Origin: Clostridiales bacterium UBA2432 | GTDB lineage: Bacteria; Bacillota; Clostridia; Lachnospirales; Vallitaleaceae | Assembly (NCBI GenBank): GCA_002342805.1 | Contig: DDQW01000054.1 | Location: 1-51,516 of the forward strand | Length of the DNA stretch: 51,516 nucleotides | Reading direction: 5' to 3' | Part shown: piece after piece, positions 44,099-51,516 of the stretch | Numbering within the stretch: position 1 is the stretch's first letter | Layout of the letters: each line of letters begins with the position of its first letter | Notes under the pieces: generated by a model | What the model was told of the DNA's origin: nothing | The model's database searches: none | The model's input: only the letters and a program-made list of their open reading frames with translations | Program-made: the position numbers and the translations under genes

Positions 44099-45092
44099 CT
44101 CTAACCTGTAAGGTTACAGGCAAAGTAATCTTCTCCGGTTTTTCTGTTTTATTTTCAATCATCGCAACTAATTTTTCAACGGCTATTTCAGCTTTTTCCC
44201 CTGTACTTTGCTTCACCGTTGTCAACTTAGGCCGTATAAAGGAGGCGACAATAGCATCATCATAGCCCGCAACAGATATATCATCAGGAATTTTAATTCC
44301 TAAATCCGAGAGAATTCCCATTGCTGAAACCGCATAATTATCCGAACAAAAGAAAAGTGCACTAACTTTGGGATGTTCTCGAATCACATCTTCAACACCT
44401 TTTTTTATTCCATCCAGTTTTTTCTCAATTTTATATTTATAGCCACAGTCCGAGGAAAGCCCTGCTGCCTTTATAGCATCTAAAAAACCCATATATCTAG
44501 CATAATCACCCCCAATATAATTATCCGAAAAAAAAGCAATCTTACGATGTCCTTCGCGAATCAAATATTGGGTCATTTCAAATGCACCTCGATAATCCTC
44601 AATACCTACATTACTATATTGATGTTCATCATTTAAAAAATACCCGTCAATAAAGACCAAGGGTTTTTTATATATATTTTTCAAAATTTGAGCACTTTCA
44701 TAACTAAAACCTAGTGCAACAATTCCGTCAATATTCCAGGAAGAAACAAAACTTCGAATTTCCTCCATGTCGTCCGAACTATAAATCATCAAAAAATATC
44801 CACGTTTACGAACGCCTATCTCTAAGGCACCAATTAATTCACCCGTAAAAAAATCTTGCACTATATTATCATAAAGAACAGAATTTGTGCTCATAACAAA
44901 GCCGATTACGTTCGAATTATTTTTAGCAAGATTAATCGCCGAACGGTTGGGTACATAATTATACTCTTCGACAACTTTCTGAATTTTTTCGGCCAGCTCC
45001 GGTGATACTTCTTTTGTTTTTCCACGTATCACATTTGATACTGTTGTCGGACTAACACCTACGATACTAGCCATTTCTTTAATCGTTATCAA
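44073..45092 (-). CDS. LacI-family transcriptional repressor
   Basis: 339 residues: N-terminal helix-turn-helix and hinge (ITIKEMASIVGVSPTTVSNV) followed by a periplasmic-binding-protein-like effector domain (about 60-339). The TTG start at 45092 follows GAGGTGG. It sits directly upstream of the alpha-glucoside ABC operon and two LacI-type operators, so it most likely represses that operon until an alpha-glucoside or derivative binds. It appears to be the last gene of a trpB-glpP-lacI transcript, 24 bases after glpP. Confidence 0.92.
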   Translation of the reverse strand: MITIKEMASIVGVSPTTVSNVIRGKTKEVSPELAEKIQKVVEEYNYVPNRSAINLAKNNSNVIGFVMSTNSVLYDNIVQDFFTGELIGALEIGVRKRGYFLMIYSSDDMEEIRSFVSSWNIDGIVALGFSYESAQILKNIYKKPLVFIDGYFLNDEHQYSNVGIEDYRGAFEMTQYLIREGHRKIAFFSDNYIGGDYARYMGFLDAIKAAGLSSDCGYKYKIEKKLDGIKKGVEDVIREHPKVSALFFCSDNYAVSAMGILSDLGIKIPDDISVAGYDDAIVASFIRPKLTTVKQSTGEKAEIAVEKLVAMIENKTEKPEKITLPVTLQVRDSVKKIEA

Positions 45093-45116
45093 TTGACCAC
45101 CTCATTTATTTTTTCA

Positions 45117-45686
45117 CTATTGATACCATAATTCTTCACAACTGGTTGACACGGCCATTGCTCCGGCATCTAATAGTTGTATAATTTCATCTTTTTGATT
45201 AATTAAGCCACCTGCAATAATAGGCGCCAAAAGCATGCCTGACATTCTGCGAATGACTTTTGGAATAACTCCAGGCATAATTTCAACGATATCCGGTTTA
45301 TTTTCTTTGATTGTTCGAACACCCATATCAATAGATTTTGAATCTAATACAAACACACGTTGAACTGTAATAAGCTCTAAATCTTTAGCCTTTCGAATTA
45401 TTGAAGCTTTTGTCGTAATAATGCCATCGGCACGAATCACTTCTTTGATGTATTCTAATCCAATGGCATCATGAGCTATCCCCTTCATTAGATCGACATG
45501 CAAACATACTATTTTTCCTGCCGATTGGATTTGTTTTACCCAATCGGCCACATTAAATATATTGCATTCTAATAAAAAAATAACATCACACGGAGATTGT
45601 ATAGCTGCTGCAAGACTCTTAACATCTGAAACAGCTGCTATAATTGGATTTTCGAGAATTCGATTTACATCAATCGCTTTTTTCAT
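45117..45686 (-). CDS. glpP: Glycerol-3-phosphate-responsive antiterminator GlpP
   Basis: 189 residues, the usual size, a TIM-barrel-like fold with the family stretches NPIIAAVSDVKSLAAAIQSP, VIFLLECNIFNVADWV, VCLHVDLMKGIAHD, GIITTKASIIRKAK and PIIAGGLINQKDEIIQLLDAGA. In Bacillus GlpP binds glycerol 3-phosphate and the leader mRNA of glp genes to prevent termination. It lies between trpB and lacI, not near glycerol genes; the likely target is the attenuator-like leader at 9165-9237. An AGGGTGACGG site precedes the ATG. Confidence 0.93.
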   Translation of the reverse strand: MKKAIDVNRILENPIIAAVSDVKSLAAAIQSPCDVIFLLECNIFNVADWVKQIQSAGKIVCLHVDLMKGIAHDAIGLEYIKEVIRADGIITTKASIIRKAKDLELITVQRVFVLDSKSIDMGVRTIKENKPDIVEIMPGVIPKVIRRMSGMLLAPIIAGGLINQKDEIIQLLDAGAMAVSTSCEELWYQ

Positions 45687-45718
45687 CCGTCACCCTCCGC
45701 TTACTTTCATACTTTTCT

Positions 45719-46912
45719 TTATTTTTGACGTATATCTAACTGGTGCTCTTTAATATATTTTTCGATTGACTCGACATCTTTATCTCCACGACCGGATAAG
45801 TTTACAATAACCACCTCATCGATGTCTAATGTCGGTGCAAGCTTTATAACATGGGCAATAGCATGAGAGCTTTCAATAGCCGGAATAATCCCTTCCACTT
45901 GAGAGAGGTAGAGCAAAGCTTTTACAGCTTCTTCATCTGTGACCGACACATATTCTGCACGTCCGGTATCTTTTAAATATGCATGTTCAGGTCCAACACC
46001 CGGATAATCCAAACCGGCTGAAATCGAATACACCGGGCTAATACCACCTTTTTCATCTTGAACGAAGAAGGTATTCATTCCGTGTATAACACCTTCTTTT
46101 CCTTTTGCCATTGTCGCCGCATGCTTATCCGTATCCACACCTAATCCGGCAGCTTCTACACCGATTATTTTTACGGACTCATGGGGTAAAAAGGCGGAGA
46201 ATAATCCAATCGCATTACTTCCTCCACCAACACATGCAATACAATAATCCGGCAAGCGCCCTTCTTTTTCTTGAATTTGCTCAATGGCCTCTTCTCCAAT
46301 AATCTTTTGGAATTCTCGCACGATTGTGGGATATGGATGGGGCCCTACTGCTGAACCTAATAAGTAAAATGTATCTTCTACATGTTCAACCCAATAAAGA
46401 ATTGCAGCATCAACTGCATCACTCAAGGTCTTCGTGCCTTCACTTACCGCTACGACTTTTGCACCAAGCAATTCCATTCGAAATACATTTAGGGCTTGAC
46501 GTTCCATATCTTCTTCGCCCATGAATATTTCACATTCCATATCAAACAAGGCAGCTGCCGTTGCTGTGGCAACTCCATGTTGTCCTGCACCTGTTTCTGC
46601 AATCACTTTTTTCTTACCCATACGTTTTGCTAAAAGTATCTGTCCGATTGCATTGTTAATCTTATGCGCTCCTGTATGATTCAAATCTTCTCGTTTCAAG
46701 TAAATCTTTGCTCCACCTAAACGTTCCGTTAAATTCTTAGCAAAATACAAGGGATTCTCTCGACCCACATAATCTTTCATATAGTATTGATAATCTTCGA
46801 TAAAAGACGGATCTTTAATCGCTTCATTAAACGCCGCTTCTAGTTCTTTTAACGCCGCTACCACAGGTTCCGGGACATATTGTCCACCAAATCTACCAAA
46901 TTCATGTGCCAT
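45719..46912 (-). CDS. trpB: Tryptophan synthase beta chain, orphan copy
   Basis: 397 residues, normal TrpB1 size. PLP lysine Lys84 in REDLNHTGAHKINN, phosphate loop CVGGGSNAIGLF, and the N-terminal FGRFGGQYVPEPV. It joins indole (or serine plus indole-glycerol phosphate product) to make tryptophan. No trpA or other trp gene is in the window, so indole salvage is possible. ATG at 46912 follows TAGGAGG. First gene of an apparent operon with glpP and lacI; the promoter carries a palindromic operator-like sequence. Confidence 0.94.
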   Translation of the reverse strand: MAHEFGRFGGQYVPEPVVAALKELEAAFNEAIKDPSFIEDYQYYMKDYVGRENPLYFAKNLTERLGGAKIYLKREDLNHTGAHKINNAIGQILLAKRMGKKKVIAETGAGQHGVATATAAALFDMECEIFMGEEDMERQALNVFRMELLGAKVVAVSEGTKTLSDAVDAAILYWVEHVEDTFYLLGSAVGPHPYPTIVREFQKIIGEEAIEQIQEKEGRLPDYCIACVGGGSNAIGLFSAFLPHESVKIIGVEAAGLGVDTDKHAATMAKGKEGVIHGMNTFFVQDEKGGISPVYSISAGLDYPGVGPEHAYLKDTGRAEYVSVTDEEAVKALLYLSQVEGIIPAIESSHAIAHVIKLAPTLDIDEVVIVNLSGRGDKDVESIEKYIKEHQLDIRQK

Positions 46913-46938
46913 AACTAAACCTCCTACAGTTTTTTCTA

Positions 46939-46967
46939 ATTTTACCACATCACAGTGGTAAATTCAA
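46939..46967 (-). promoter_or_regulatory. trpB promoter with 22-bp palindrome in the spacer
   Basis: On the minus strand, TTGAAT (46962-46967), 17 bases, then TAAAAT (46939-46944). The palindrome TTTACCAC-6-GTGGTAAA (46941-46962) fills the spacer and touches both boxes. Perfect 8-base arms and lack of a T-run point to a repressor operator rather than a terminator. Confidence 0.6.
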
Positions 46968-46975
46968 TCTTTTCA

Positions 46976-47722
46976 TTATAAATGTAGCCGACGACGAATC
47001 GTCTCTTTCATGTGCTCTGTAAGGTTTTTTGTCACAATCCGCAAAATAATAGCTACAGAACCACATCCAACAGCGACTATAATTGACCAGGACAATCGTA
47101 TGCTATTATGAATGTTCATCGAGATTAAAGCATCAATTCCTAGGCATAAAATTGCAATCATTAAAATTACAAAGGTCGGAAAAAATCCAAATCGGCGTTT
47201 ACTTTTTGATTTTTTATACATATAATATGCCGCTAACACATTCAAGTAAACCAAAATGTTCAGGGGAATGGCGTAATCAAAAAACCATGTTTGACCCCCA
47301 CTTAATCTAGCCAATGAATAGGATAAGTACAAAGTCGTTACAAAGAGACCCGTGATATTTAAAAAAGCACGTAAATATCCAAATAAAAAGAAAATATAAA
47401 AGACCAAGGATATGGTTATAACTAGTACATAGCGAAGGATGGGTTCACTCACCGGGTAGAAAAATTTAATCATATACATAATAATAATGGCACTAATAAA
47501 GACAATTAAAACCGCAAAGAAGATTTGATTTTTCACTTTCAGCCGATAGTCTTGATAAATATTATATGCTTGCGGATACTTTTTAAGTATCTCTAACGTC
47601 TCATCACCTCTTAAATTAGTTTCTTCATCAAATGCATGGACATCAGGAATCGGAAACTGGCATAAGGGACAACTTCGCACTGTATCATCCACTTCAACTC
47701 CACACTTGGGGCAATAAGCCAT
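46976..47722 (-). CDS. Zinc-ribbon membrane protein, DUF6320 type
   Basis: 248 residues: N-terminal zinc ribbon (Cys4, Cys7, Cys18, Cys21; CPKCG...CPLC), a soluble stretch, then about six membrane helices (from about 75 to 235), ending in a basic tail. The family is found next to acyltransferase/hydrolase genes like those upstream here; its function is unknown. ATG at 47722 follows AAAGGAGGGGG. Last gene of the four-gene cassette. Confidence 0.85.
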   Translation of the reverse strand: MAYCPKCGVEVDDTVRSCPLCQFPIPDVHAFDEETNLRGDETLEILKKYPQAYNIYQDYRLKVKNQIFFAVLIVFISAIIIMYMIKFFYPVSEPILRYVLVITISLVFYIFFLFGYLRAFLNITGLFVTTLYLSYSLARLSGGQTWFFDYAIPLNILVYLNVLAAYYMYKKSKSKRRFGFFPTFVILMIAILCLGIDALISMNIHNSIRLSWSIIVAVGCGSVAIILRIVTKNLTEHMKETIRRRLHL

Positions 47723-47744
47723 AGAACCCCCTCCTTTCAGCAAA

Positions 47745-49049
47745 CTAATCTTGATTTGTTTCTATTTTAACAGGAACCCCTAGTTTTCTTAGATTTCTAA
47801 AAAAATATTTTTCAATTTCTGTTGAGTTGACCGTTTTACCAAAACTAATGTAACAATGCTCTTCATAAGAACAAAGGCACATTTTTATTTTATTAACTTC
47901 ACTTGGAGCCGGATAAAACTCAATTGCATCGACATAGGGTTGAATTTCTTCCGGGAGAACAACGAGTCCTAAATTAGAAACACTCGTTGTATATCCTTTT
48001 TCTCCAAATTTAACATAGATATAAGGCATAATCAAATTCTTTATATACAAAGGCAGTGCCCGAACGAACAAAATACGTTCATTTTTTACATTGCGTGTGA
48101 TGTAACGATTAATATTTTTTTTCGTATAATAAATCTGCATATATCCTTTTAGATAGGCAATAATTTCTTTTAAAGAATATTCACCCATACGCAAATCAAT
48201 TTCCGGCGTCAAGCTTACAAAAAAATTCTTCATCGACTCTGATGGGTATAACTGCCTTAAATCAACCGGAATATTAATCACAATACGGTCAGACAGTCTT
48301 CTTTTAGAGCCTTTCTTCACCTCTATCATATACTCTTGGATTGACTCAAAATATAGGGCAGTAATCAATTGAGTAATTGTGCATTCATATTCTTTCGACA
48401 ATTCTTTCAGTTTTTTCACCGGCACTATCCCTGTCAAAAAAATATATCGCCCCTTTTCAACTAATGGGAAAGGAAAATGCATCGCTTTAGGATGATGTTC
48501 AGGCACAGGCACTTTGGGATTATAATACCTTTTAAACGCATCTTCACTTTCTTGGGGATGCGGCTTCTCATGAATATCTTTTGCACCATAAAGATGTTTA
48601 CACTCTATACCTTTGTCAATATGCATATATTGAATAAGCAAGGTTTTAAAAAAACTCATAGCTCCGGTTCCGTCAGCAACACTATGGGATATCTCAAAAT
48701 GAATATATTTTTTGTAATACAATACACGAAAGGGAAATGTTTTCTTTTTCCGAAATTTCAGAAACATACATGGATAGTGGGTTTCCTTTTGTATCTTAGG
48801 AACATGCCGGGCTTCTTCAAAATAATACCAAAATAGTCCGCGCTTTAGATTCACTTTATAATAAGGGAATCGATCAATTGTTCGATCTAATGCTAACTGC
48901 AATTGTTCAGGCGAAACATCTTCGCTTAATTTTGCAGATAGCCTAAACACCGTTGATCTTCGCGTTGATGCAATTGATGGATATAATTTTCCTGCATTAT
49001 CCAGTTTATACCATTCTTGCTTACTCTTTTTACGCATATGCTCACTCAT
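47745..49049 (-). CDS. AATase/condensation-like acyltransferase
   Basis: 434 residues resembling the alcohol acetyltransferase and NRPS-condensation/PapA superfamily. The catalytic HxxxDG motif is intact: His122, Asp126, Gly127 in HSVADGTGAMSFF. The C-terminal part has YTTSVSNLGLVVLPEE in place of the DFGWG segment. No signal peptide or membrane helix. It would move an acyl group from CoA or a carrier to an alcohol or amine; donor and acceptor unknown. The start is uncertain: ATG at 49049 and the ATG four codons later both have weak ribosome sites. It lies 15 bases after the hydrolase gene. Confidence 0.82.
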   Translation of the reverse strand: MSEHMRKKSKQEWYKLDNAGKLYPSIASTRRSTVFRLSAKLSEDVSPEQLQLALDRTIDRFPYYKVNLKRGLFWYYFEEARHVPKIQKETHYPCMFLKFRKKKTFPFRVLYYKKYIHFEISHSVADGTGAMSFFKTLLIQYMHIDKGIECKHLYGAKDIHEKPHPQESEDAFKRYYNPKVPVPEHHPKAMHFPFPLVEKGRYIFLTGIVPVKKLKELSKEYECTITQLITALYFESIQEYMIEVKKGSKRRLSDRIVINIPVDLRQLYPSESMKNFFVSLTPEIDLRMGEYSLKEIIAYLKGYMQIYYTKKNINRYITRNVKNERILFVRALPLYIKNLIMPYIYVKFGEKGYTTSVSNLGLVVLPEEIQPYVDAIEFYPAPSEVNKIKMCLCSYEEHCYISFGKTVNSTEIEKYFFRNLRKLGVPVKIETNQD

Positions 49050-49064
49050 TTCAAATTTTTAAAT

Positions 49065-49994
49065 TTAGCTATGATTAAAGGTCTTTCTTAAAAGTTGGAT
49101 TCGGTCTTTCATAAGTTCTTGAACCACTTGACTAAACTCAAAATTATCATAGCCATGAATTCCACCTTTTATATCTTTAATCTCTACGTCGATACCTGCA
49201 GACTGAAGTTTTTGGCCGTAAACCACGCCTTCATCATGCAAACAATCATATTGCGCCACCTCAATATATGTCTTTGGAAGTTGATTGCGGACCGGATAAT
49301 CCATTGGCGACAACAACGCCTCTTCTTCCTTCATAGTTCTTAAATATTTCTTCCACATCTCTTTGTTTTTTTTAGCATTCCACACCGGAGTATCTGTAAA
49401 CACATCCATAGATTCACTGGTCATTCGATGATCCACAACGGGATAGAGCAATACTTGCAAACATATCTTGGGACCATTATGTTCAATCGACATATGGGAA
49501 ACCAAGGATGCCAAGTAGCCTCCGGCACTGTCACCGGCAAGAGCTAGCTTTTTCATATCAATTTTCAGTTCATCTGCATGTTTTTCCACCCACATCAATG
49601 CAGAATAAGCATCTTCAACTGCCTTTGGATAACGATATCTGGGCATTAATCGATAATCAACCAAAACGACAATACATCCGGCTTCAATCGCATATCTTTC
49701 CATACGTCGACGCGTCCTTGGGGATATGGATAGCATAAACCCTCCACCATGATAATATATCATACACGGATTATGCAAAATCGTAACCGGAGGTTCATAG
49801 ACATGGACTTTAATTTTCTTTCCATCTGCGCTTTCAATCTTATAGGCCGTTACTTTGACTTCCTTATGGCTATTATAGAAATGCCACCCAAGTTTGTATA
49901 TGAAATTTATCCAATGTATTGCCAACCAATTGGTTGGCGTTGTGAAAAATAAGGCAGACCGAAAATCCTTATGAATATCATAAAGCTTTTTCAT
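49065..49994 (-). CDS. Alpha/beta hydrolase of the hormone-sensitive-lipase family
   Basis: 309 residues, soluble or membrane-associated. Oxyanion-hole HGGG at 82-85, nucleophile Ser156 in GDSAGG, probable acid Asp250 and His280 in GGIHGYDNF form a full triad. It probably hydrolyses an acyl or acetyl ester. The start overlaps the stop of the upstream gene (ATGA) with AGAGGGAA before it. Position next to the acyltransferase suggests that both act on the same ester, one forming and one breaking or remodelling it. Confidence 0.88.
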   Translation of the reverse strand: MKKLYDIHKDFRSALFFTTPTNWLAIHWINFIYKLGWHFYNSHKEVKVTAYKIESADGKKIKVHVYEPPVTILHNPCMIYYHGGGFMLSISPRTRRRMERYAIEAGCIVVLVDYRLMPRYRYPKAVEDAYSALMWVEKHADELKIDMKKLALAGDSAGGYLASLVSHMSIEHNGPKICLQVLLYPVVDHRMTSESMDVFTDTPVWNAKKNKEMWKKYLRTMKEEEALLSPMDYPVRNQLPKTYIEVAQYDCLHDEGVVYGQKLQSAGIDVEIKDIKGGIHGYDNFEFSQVVQELMKDRIQLLRKTFNHS

Positions 49995-50572
49995 TGCATT
50001 CCCTCTAGCTTTCTATAAATGTATTCAATAACGACCTTTTGCAATCGTCGATAGTGCTTAAGCATGTAGTTTAGTTGGGTAATACTAAAAAACCATATAG
50101 TGAAAATCTCCCATAAGGCCACCCAAGCGCCAATATATAAGCCTTCCACTATTGTTTTTGAGAAAAAATCTACAGGAACAGCCTCTTCCAAAAAATAAGC
50201 AAACACTAACAGTAACACGCCGATGACGGTTAACATTAGTGTATTGCGAATTTGACGAACTTGTTCGCCTTTTAGTTTTCGTATTCGATAAGAAAAATAG
50301 TGCCGGAACCCCTCAATGCTACGCATTTCTTTTTTCTCATCTTTCAATTCTTGAGGTAAATGAAATGAGATCACCAAATTACGTCGTGTCCCGATTTCAT
50401 AAGAACATTCCATAAGATAATCCAATAAATCGTCATCTAAATCACGATTCGTAAACGGAGAATAATCCCACTCACTATACACATCCCTATACGAATCAAG
50501 AGTTATATCCACATGATAACTCGATTCCGCTTTATTATATCGATACAACTCTTTCAGCATTTTTTCTTTCAT
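49991..50572 (-). CDS. Unknown protein with two membrane helices
   Basis: 193 residues, not recognised. A charged cytosolic half (1-105) with SYHVDITLDSYRDVYSEWDYSP is followed by two membrane helices (about 112-130 and 145-170) and a basic helical tail. Starts are ambiguous (GTG/ATG/ATG within nine bases); ATG at 50572 has AGGTGA at the best spacing. First gene of the cassette, with an extended -10 promoter at 50616-50621 overlapping the end of the beta-galactosidase gene. Confidence 0.7.
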   Translation of the reverse strand: MKEKMLKELYRYNKAESSYHVDITLDSYRDVYSEWDYSPFTNRDLDDDLLDYLMECSYEIGTRRNLVISFHLPQELKDEKKEMRSIEGFRHYFSYRIRKLKGEQVRQIRNTLMLTVIGVLLLVFAYFLEEAVPVDFFSKTIVEGLYIGAWVALWEIFTIWFFSITQLNYMLKHYRRLQKVVIEYIYRKLEGMQ

Positions 50573-50615
50573 AGTCATCACCTATAACTCTCAAAAAACT
50601 CGACGTTCTCCTCAT

Positions 50616-50624
50616 ATTATAGCA
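50616..50624 (-). promoter_or_regulatory. Extended -10 promoter of the acyltransferase/hydrolase cassette
   Basis: On the minus strand TGCTATAAT (TATAAT at 50616-50621) overlaps the stop codon of the beta-galactosidase gene, 44 bases before the first start. No clear -35. Confidence 0.4.
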
Positions 50625-51516
50625 TGATTTTATGATTAAATTCTATACGAACACCAACATTTTTAAGTTTGCAGGCTTTTCCGTCTGTCATCTTCGGCCA
50701 ATGTTCAAGATAAATCTTCGCCTCTTCATCCAATGCAATTATTTTGAAAACAACTTTTGTTGGGAAAGCAAATCGACGCATACTCACTTCCATGGGTTCA
50801 CCTGTATAAAAATGATCTGCAACTTTTTCTCCATTTAAGTAGATTTCAGCTTGGTCTCCATCATAGTCAAAAATCAGAAAATAATCTTCTAACTCTTCTG
50901 CTCCTTGGACATACTGCACATCAACTTGATATTGTTTGCTTTCTTCCTCCTCATTGATTAAGGTCATTGCAGGACGGACAATTTCATGCACAGATTGGAT
51001 ATTCTTTCGATAAAGACTAAATCCATCCCCTTCTTCAATCATAGAAAAACCTTTCGGCACACATTGCAAGGAGGGATAGCTTTTAAACATAAGCTCATCT
51101 TCCCCCAACAAATGTATTCCATCGTTCATCTCAACAACATTGGCCTCTGTGACAAACAAATAGTCTTTGTCCAAACGGACTTTCCAGGCATTCATTGCCT
51201 CACGACGGGACAATGTAATTAGTTTCACCTCTTCACTCGGCTGATTAAATCGATAATTGGCTTGCTGGTCACCATAAAACACATAGGCCACTTGGTCATT
51301 GTTTAACTTACAAAGCGGGGTTACTGTTGCACTTTTGAGTACGATGTTTTTGTTTGCATCGAGAACCATATTAAAGGGATAAAAATAATAATCCTCATTA
51401 CGTACATGTATTTTCGAAAAAGCGATGTCTTCATGAGGCAAAGCAACCGTCAAATGAACATTATGATGACTTGCCATTTCATACCCACGTTGATAATTAT
51501 TGACAAATACATATCC
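50617..51516 (-). CDS. C-terminal part of a GH35-like beta-galactosidase (5' end outside window)
   Basis: 299 residues are visible and the frame stays open to the right edge, beginning GYVFVNNYQRGYEMASHH. That FVNNYQRG stretch and the beta-sandwich segments that follow (EDYFLIFDYDGDQAEIYLNGEKVADHFYTG, MRRFAFPTKVVFKI) resemble the jelly-roll C-terminal half of long bacterial GH35-type beta-galactosidases. The catalytic domain is not in the window, so substrate and family are inferred. It ends 44 bases before the next gene. Confidence 0.7.
   Translation of the reverse strand, partial: GYVFVNNYQRGYEMASHHNVHLTVALPHEDIAFSKIHVRNEDYYFYPFNMVLDANKNIVLKSATVTPLCKLNNDQVAYVFYGDQQANYRFNQPSEEVKLITLSRREAMNAWKVRLDKDYLFVTEANVVEMNDGIHLLGEDELMFKSYPSLQCVPKGFSMIEEGDGFSLYRKNIQSVHEIVRPAMTLINEEEESKQYQVDVQYVQGAEELEDYFLIFDYDGDQAEIYLNGEKVADHFYTGEPMEVSMRRFAFPTKVVFKIIALDEEAKIYLEHWPKMTDGKACKLKNVGVRIEFNHKIML

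Noticed and set aside
46941..46962. Palindrome before trpB as a terminator of the cassette upstream
   Set aside because: No T-run follows on the minus strand and the arms lie between promoter boxes.

Overview
The window is 51.5 kb of low-GC DNA that reads as chromosome of a Gram-positive, Clostridia-type bacterium. The evidence is the strong AGGAGG ribosome binding sites, ATG/TTG/GTG starts, lipoprotein signal peptides, two surface proteins with SLH (S-layer homology) domains, a GerMN lipoprotein, YesM/YesN-type two-component genes, binding-protein-dependent sugar ABC transporters and a GlpP antiterminator. The overall style suggests a Lachnospirales or Vallitalea-like anaerobe, but the sequence alone does not fix the genus. 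Most genes lie on the minus strand. I see no rRNA, tRNA, CRISPR array, prophage or insertion sequence, and no gene-free stretch longer than 300 bases; the largest gaps are about 230 and 170 bases.

Layout, left to right. 0-2.4 kb: mannobiose use (cellobiose/mannobiose 2-epimerase plus mannosylglucose phosphorylase). 2.5-6 kb: a YgjV-like membrane protein with an acetyltransferase-like tail, a GGDEF-EAL protein and a GerMN lipoprotein. 6-9.3 kb: a three-gene FAD oxidoreductase set (GlpA-like, FAD/NAD oxidoreductase, DUF1667) behind a leader holding a 48-nt perfect palindrome plus T-run. 9.3-12.5 kb: SulP anion transporter, DUF1576 membrane protein and a small unknown. 12.7-14.8 kb: threonine aldolase (plus strand) converging on a membrane diguanylate cyclase. 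14.8-23 kb: a sugar ABC operon (lipoprotein binding protein, two permeases) followed by a second, membrane-anchored binding protein and a YesM/YesN sensor pair. 23.1-29 kb: sbcC, sbcD and a CAP-SLH surface protein. 29.1-30 kb: a lipoprotein. 30.2-32.7 kb: metNIQ on the plus strand. 32.8-35.9 kb: an SLH/Ig-repeat surface protein and a NYN-LOTUS protein. 35.9-38.3 kb: an amino-acid ABC transporter whose binding protein looks circularly permuted. 38.4-43.9 kb: DUF2177, then an alpha-glucoside ABC operon with a GH13 oligo-1,6-glucosidase. 44-47 kb: lacI, glpP and an orphan trpB as one apparent operon. 47-50.6 kb: a four-gene cassette (two-TM protein, alpha/beta hydrolase, AATase/condensation-type acyltransferase, zinc-ribbon DUF6320). 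50.6 kb to the right edge: the 3' part of a GH35-like beta-galactosidase.

How the genes work together. Most of the region imports and breaks down oligosaccharides, each system with its own control. The mannobiose promoter carries paired direct repeats. The alpha-glucoside promoter is flanked by two matching 20-bp LacI-type operators next to the lacI gene. The 15-23 kb operon carries its own binding-protein/histidine kinase/response regulator set. GlpP at 45 kb probably acts in trans on the attenuator-like leader of the glp-like trio at 9.2 kb, 36 kb away. The best candidates for new biology are this GlpP/leader pair, the circularly permuted amino-acid binding protein, the membrane-anchored sensor binding protein and the acyltransferase/hydrolase/zinc-ribbon cassette.
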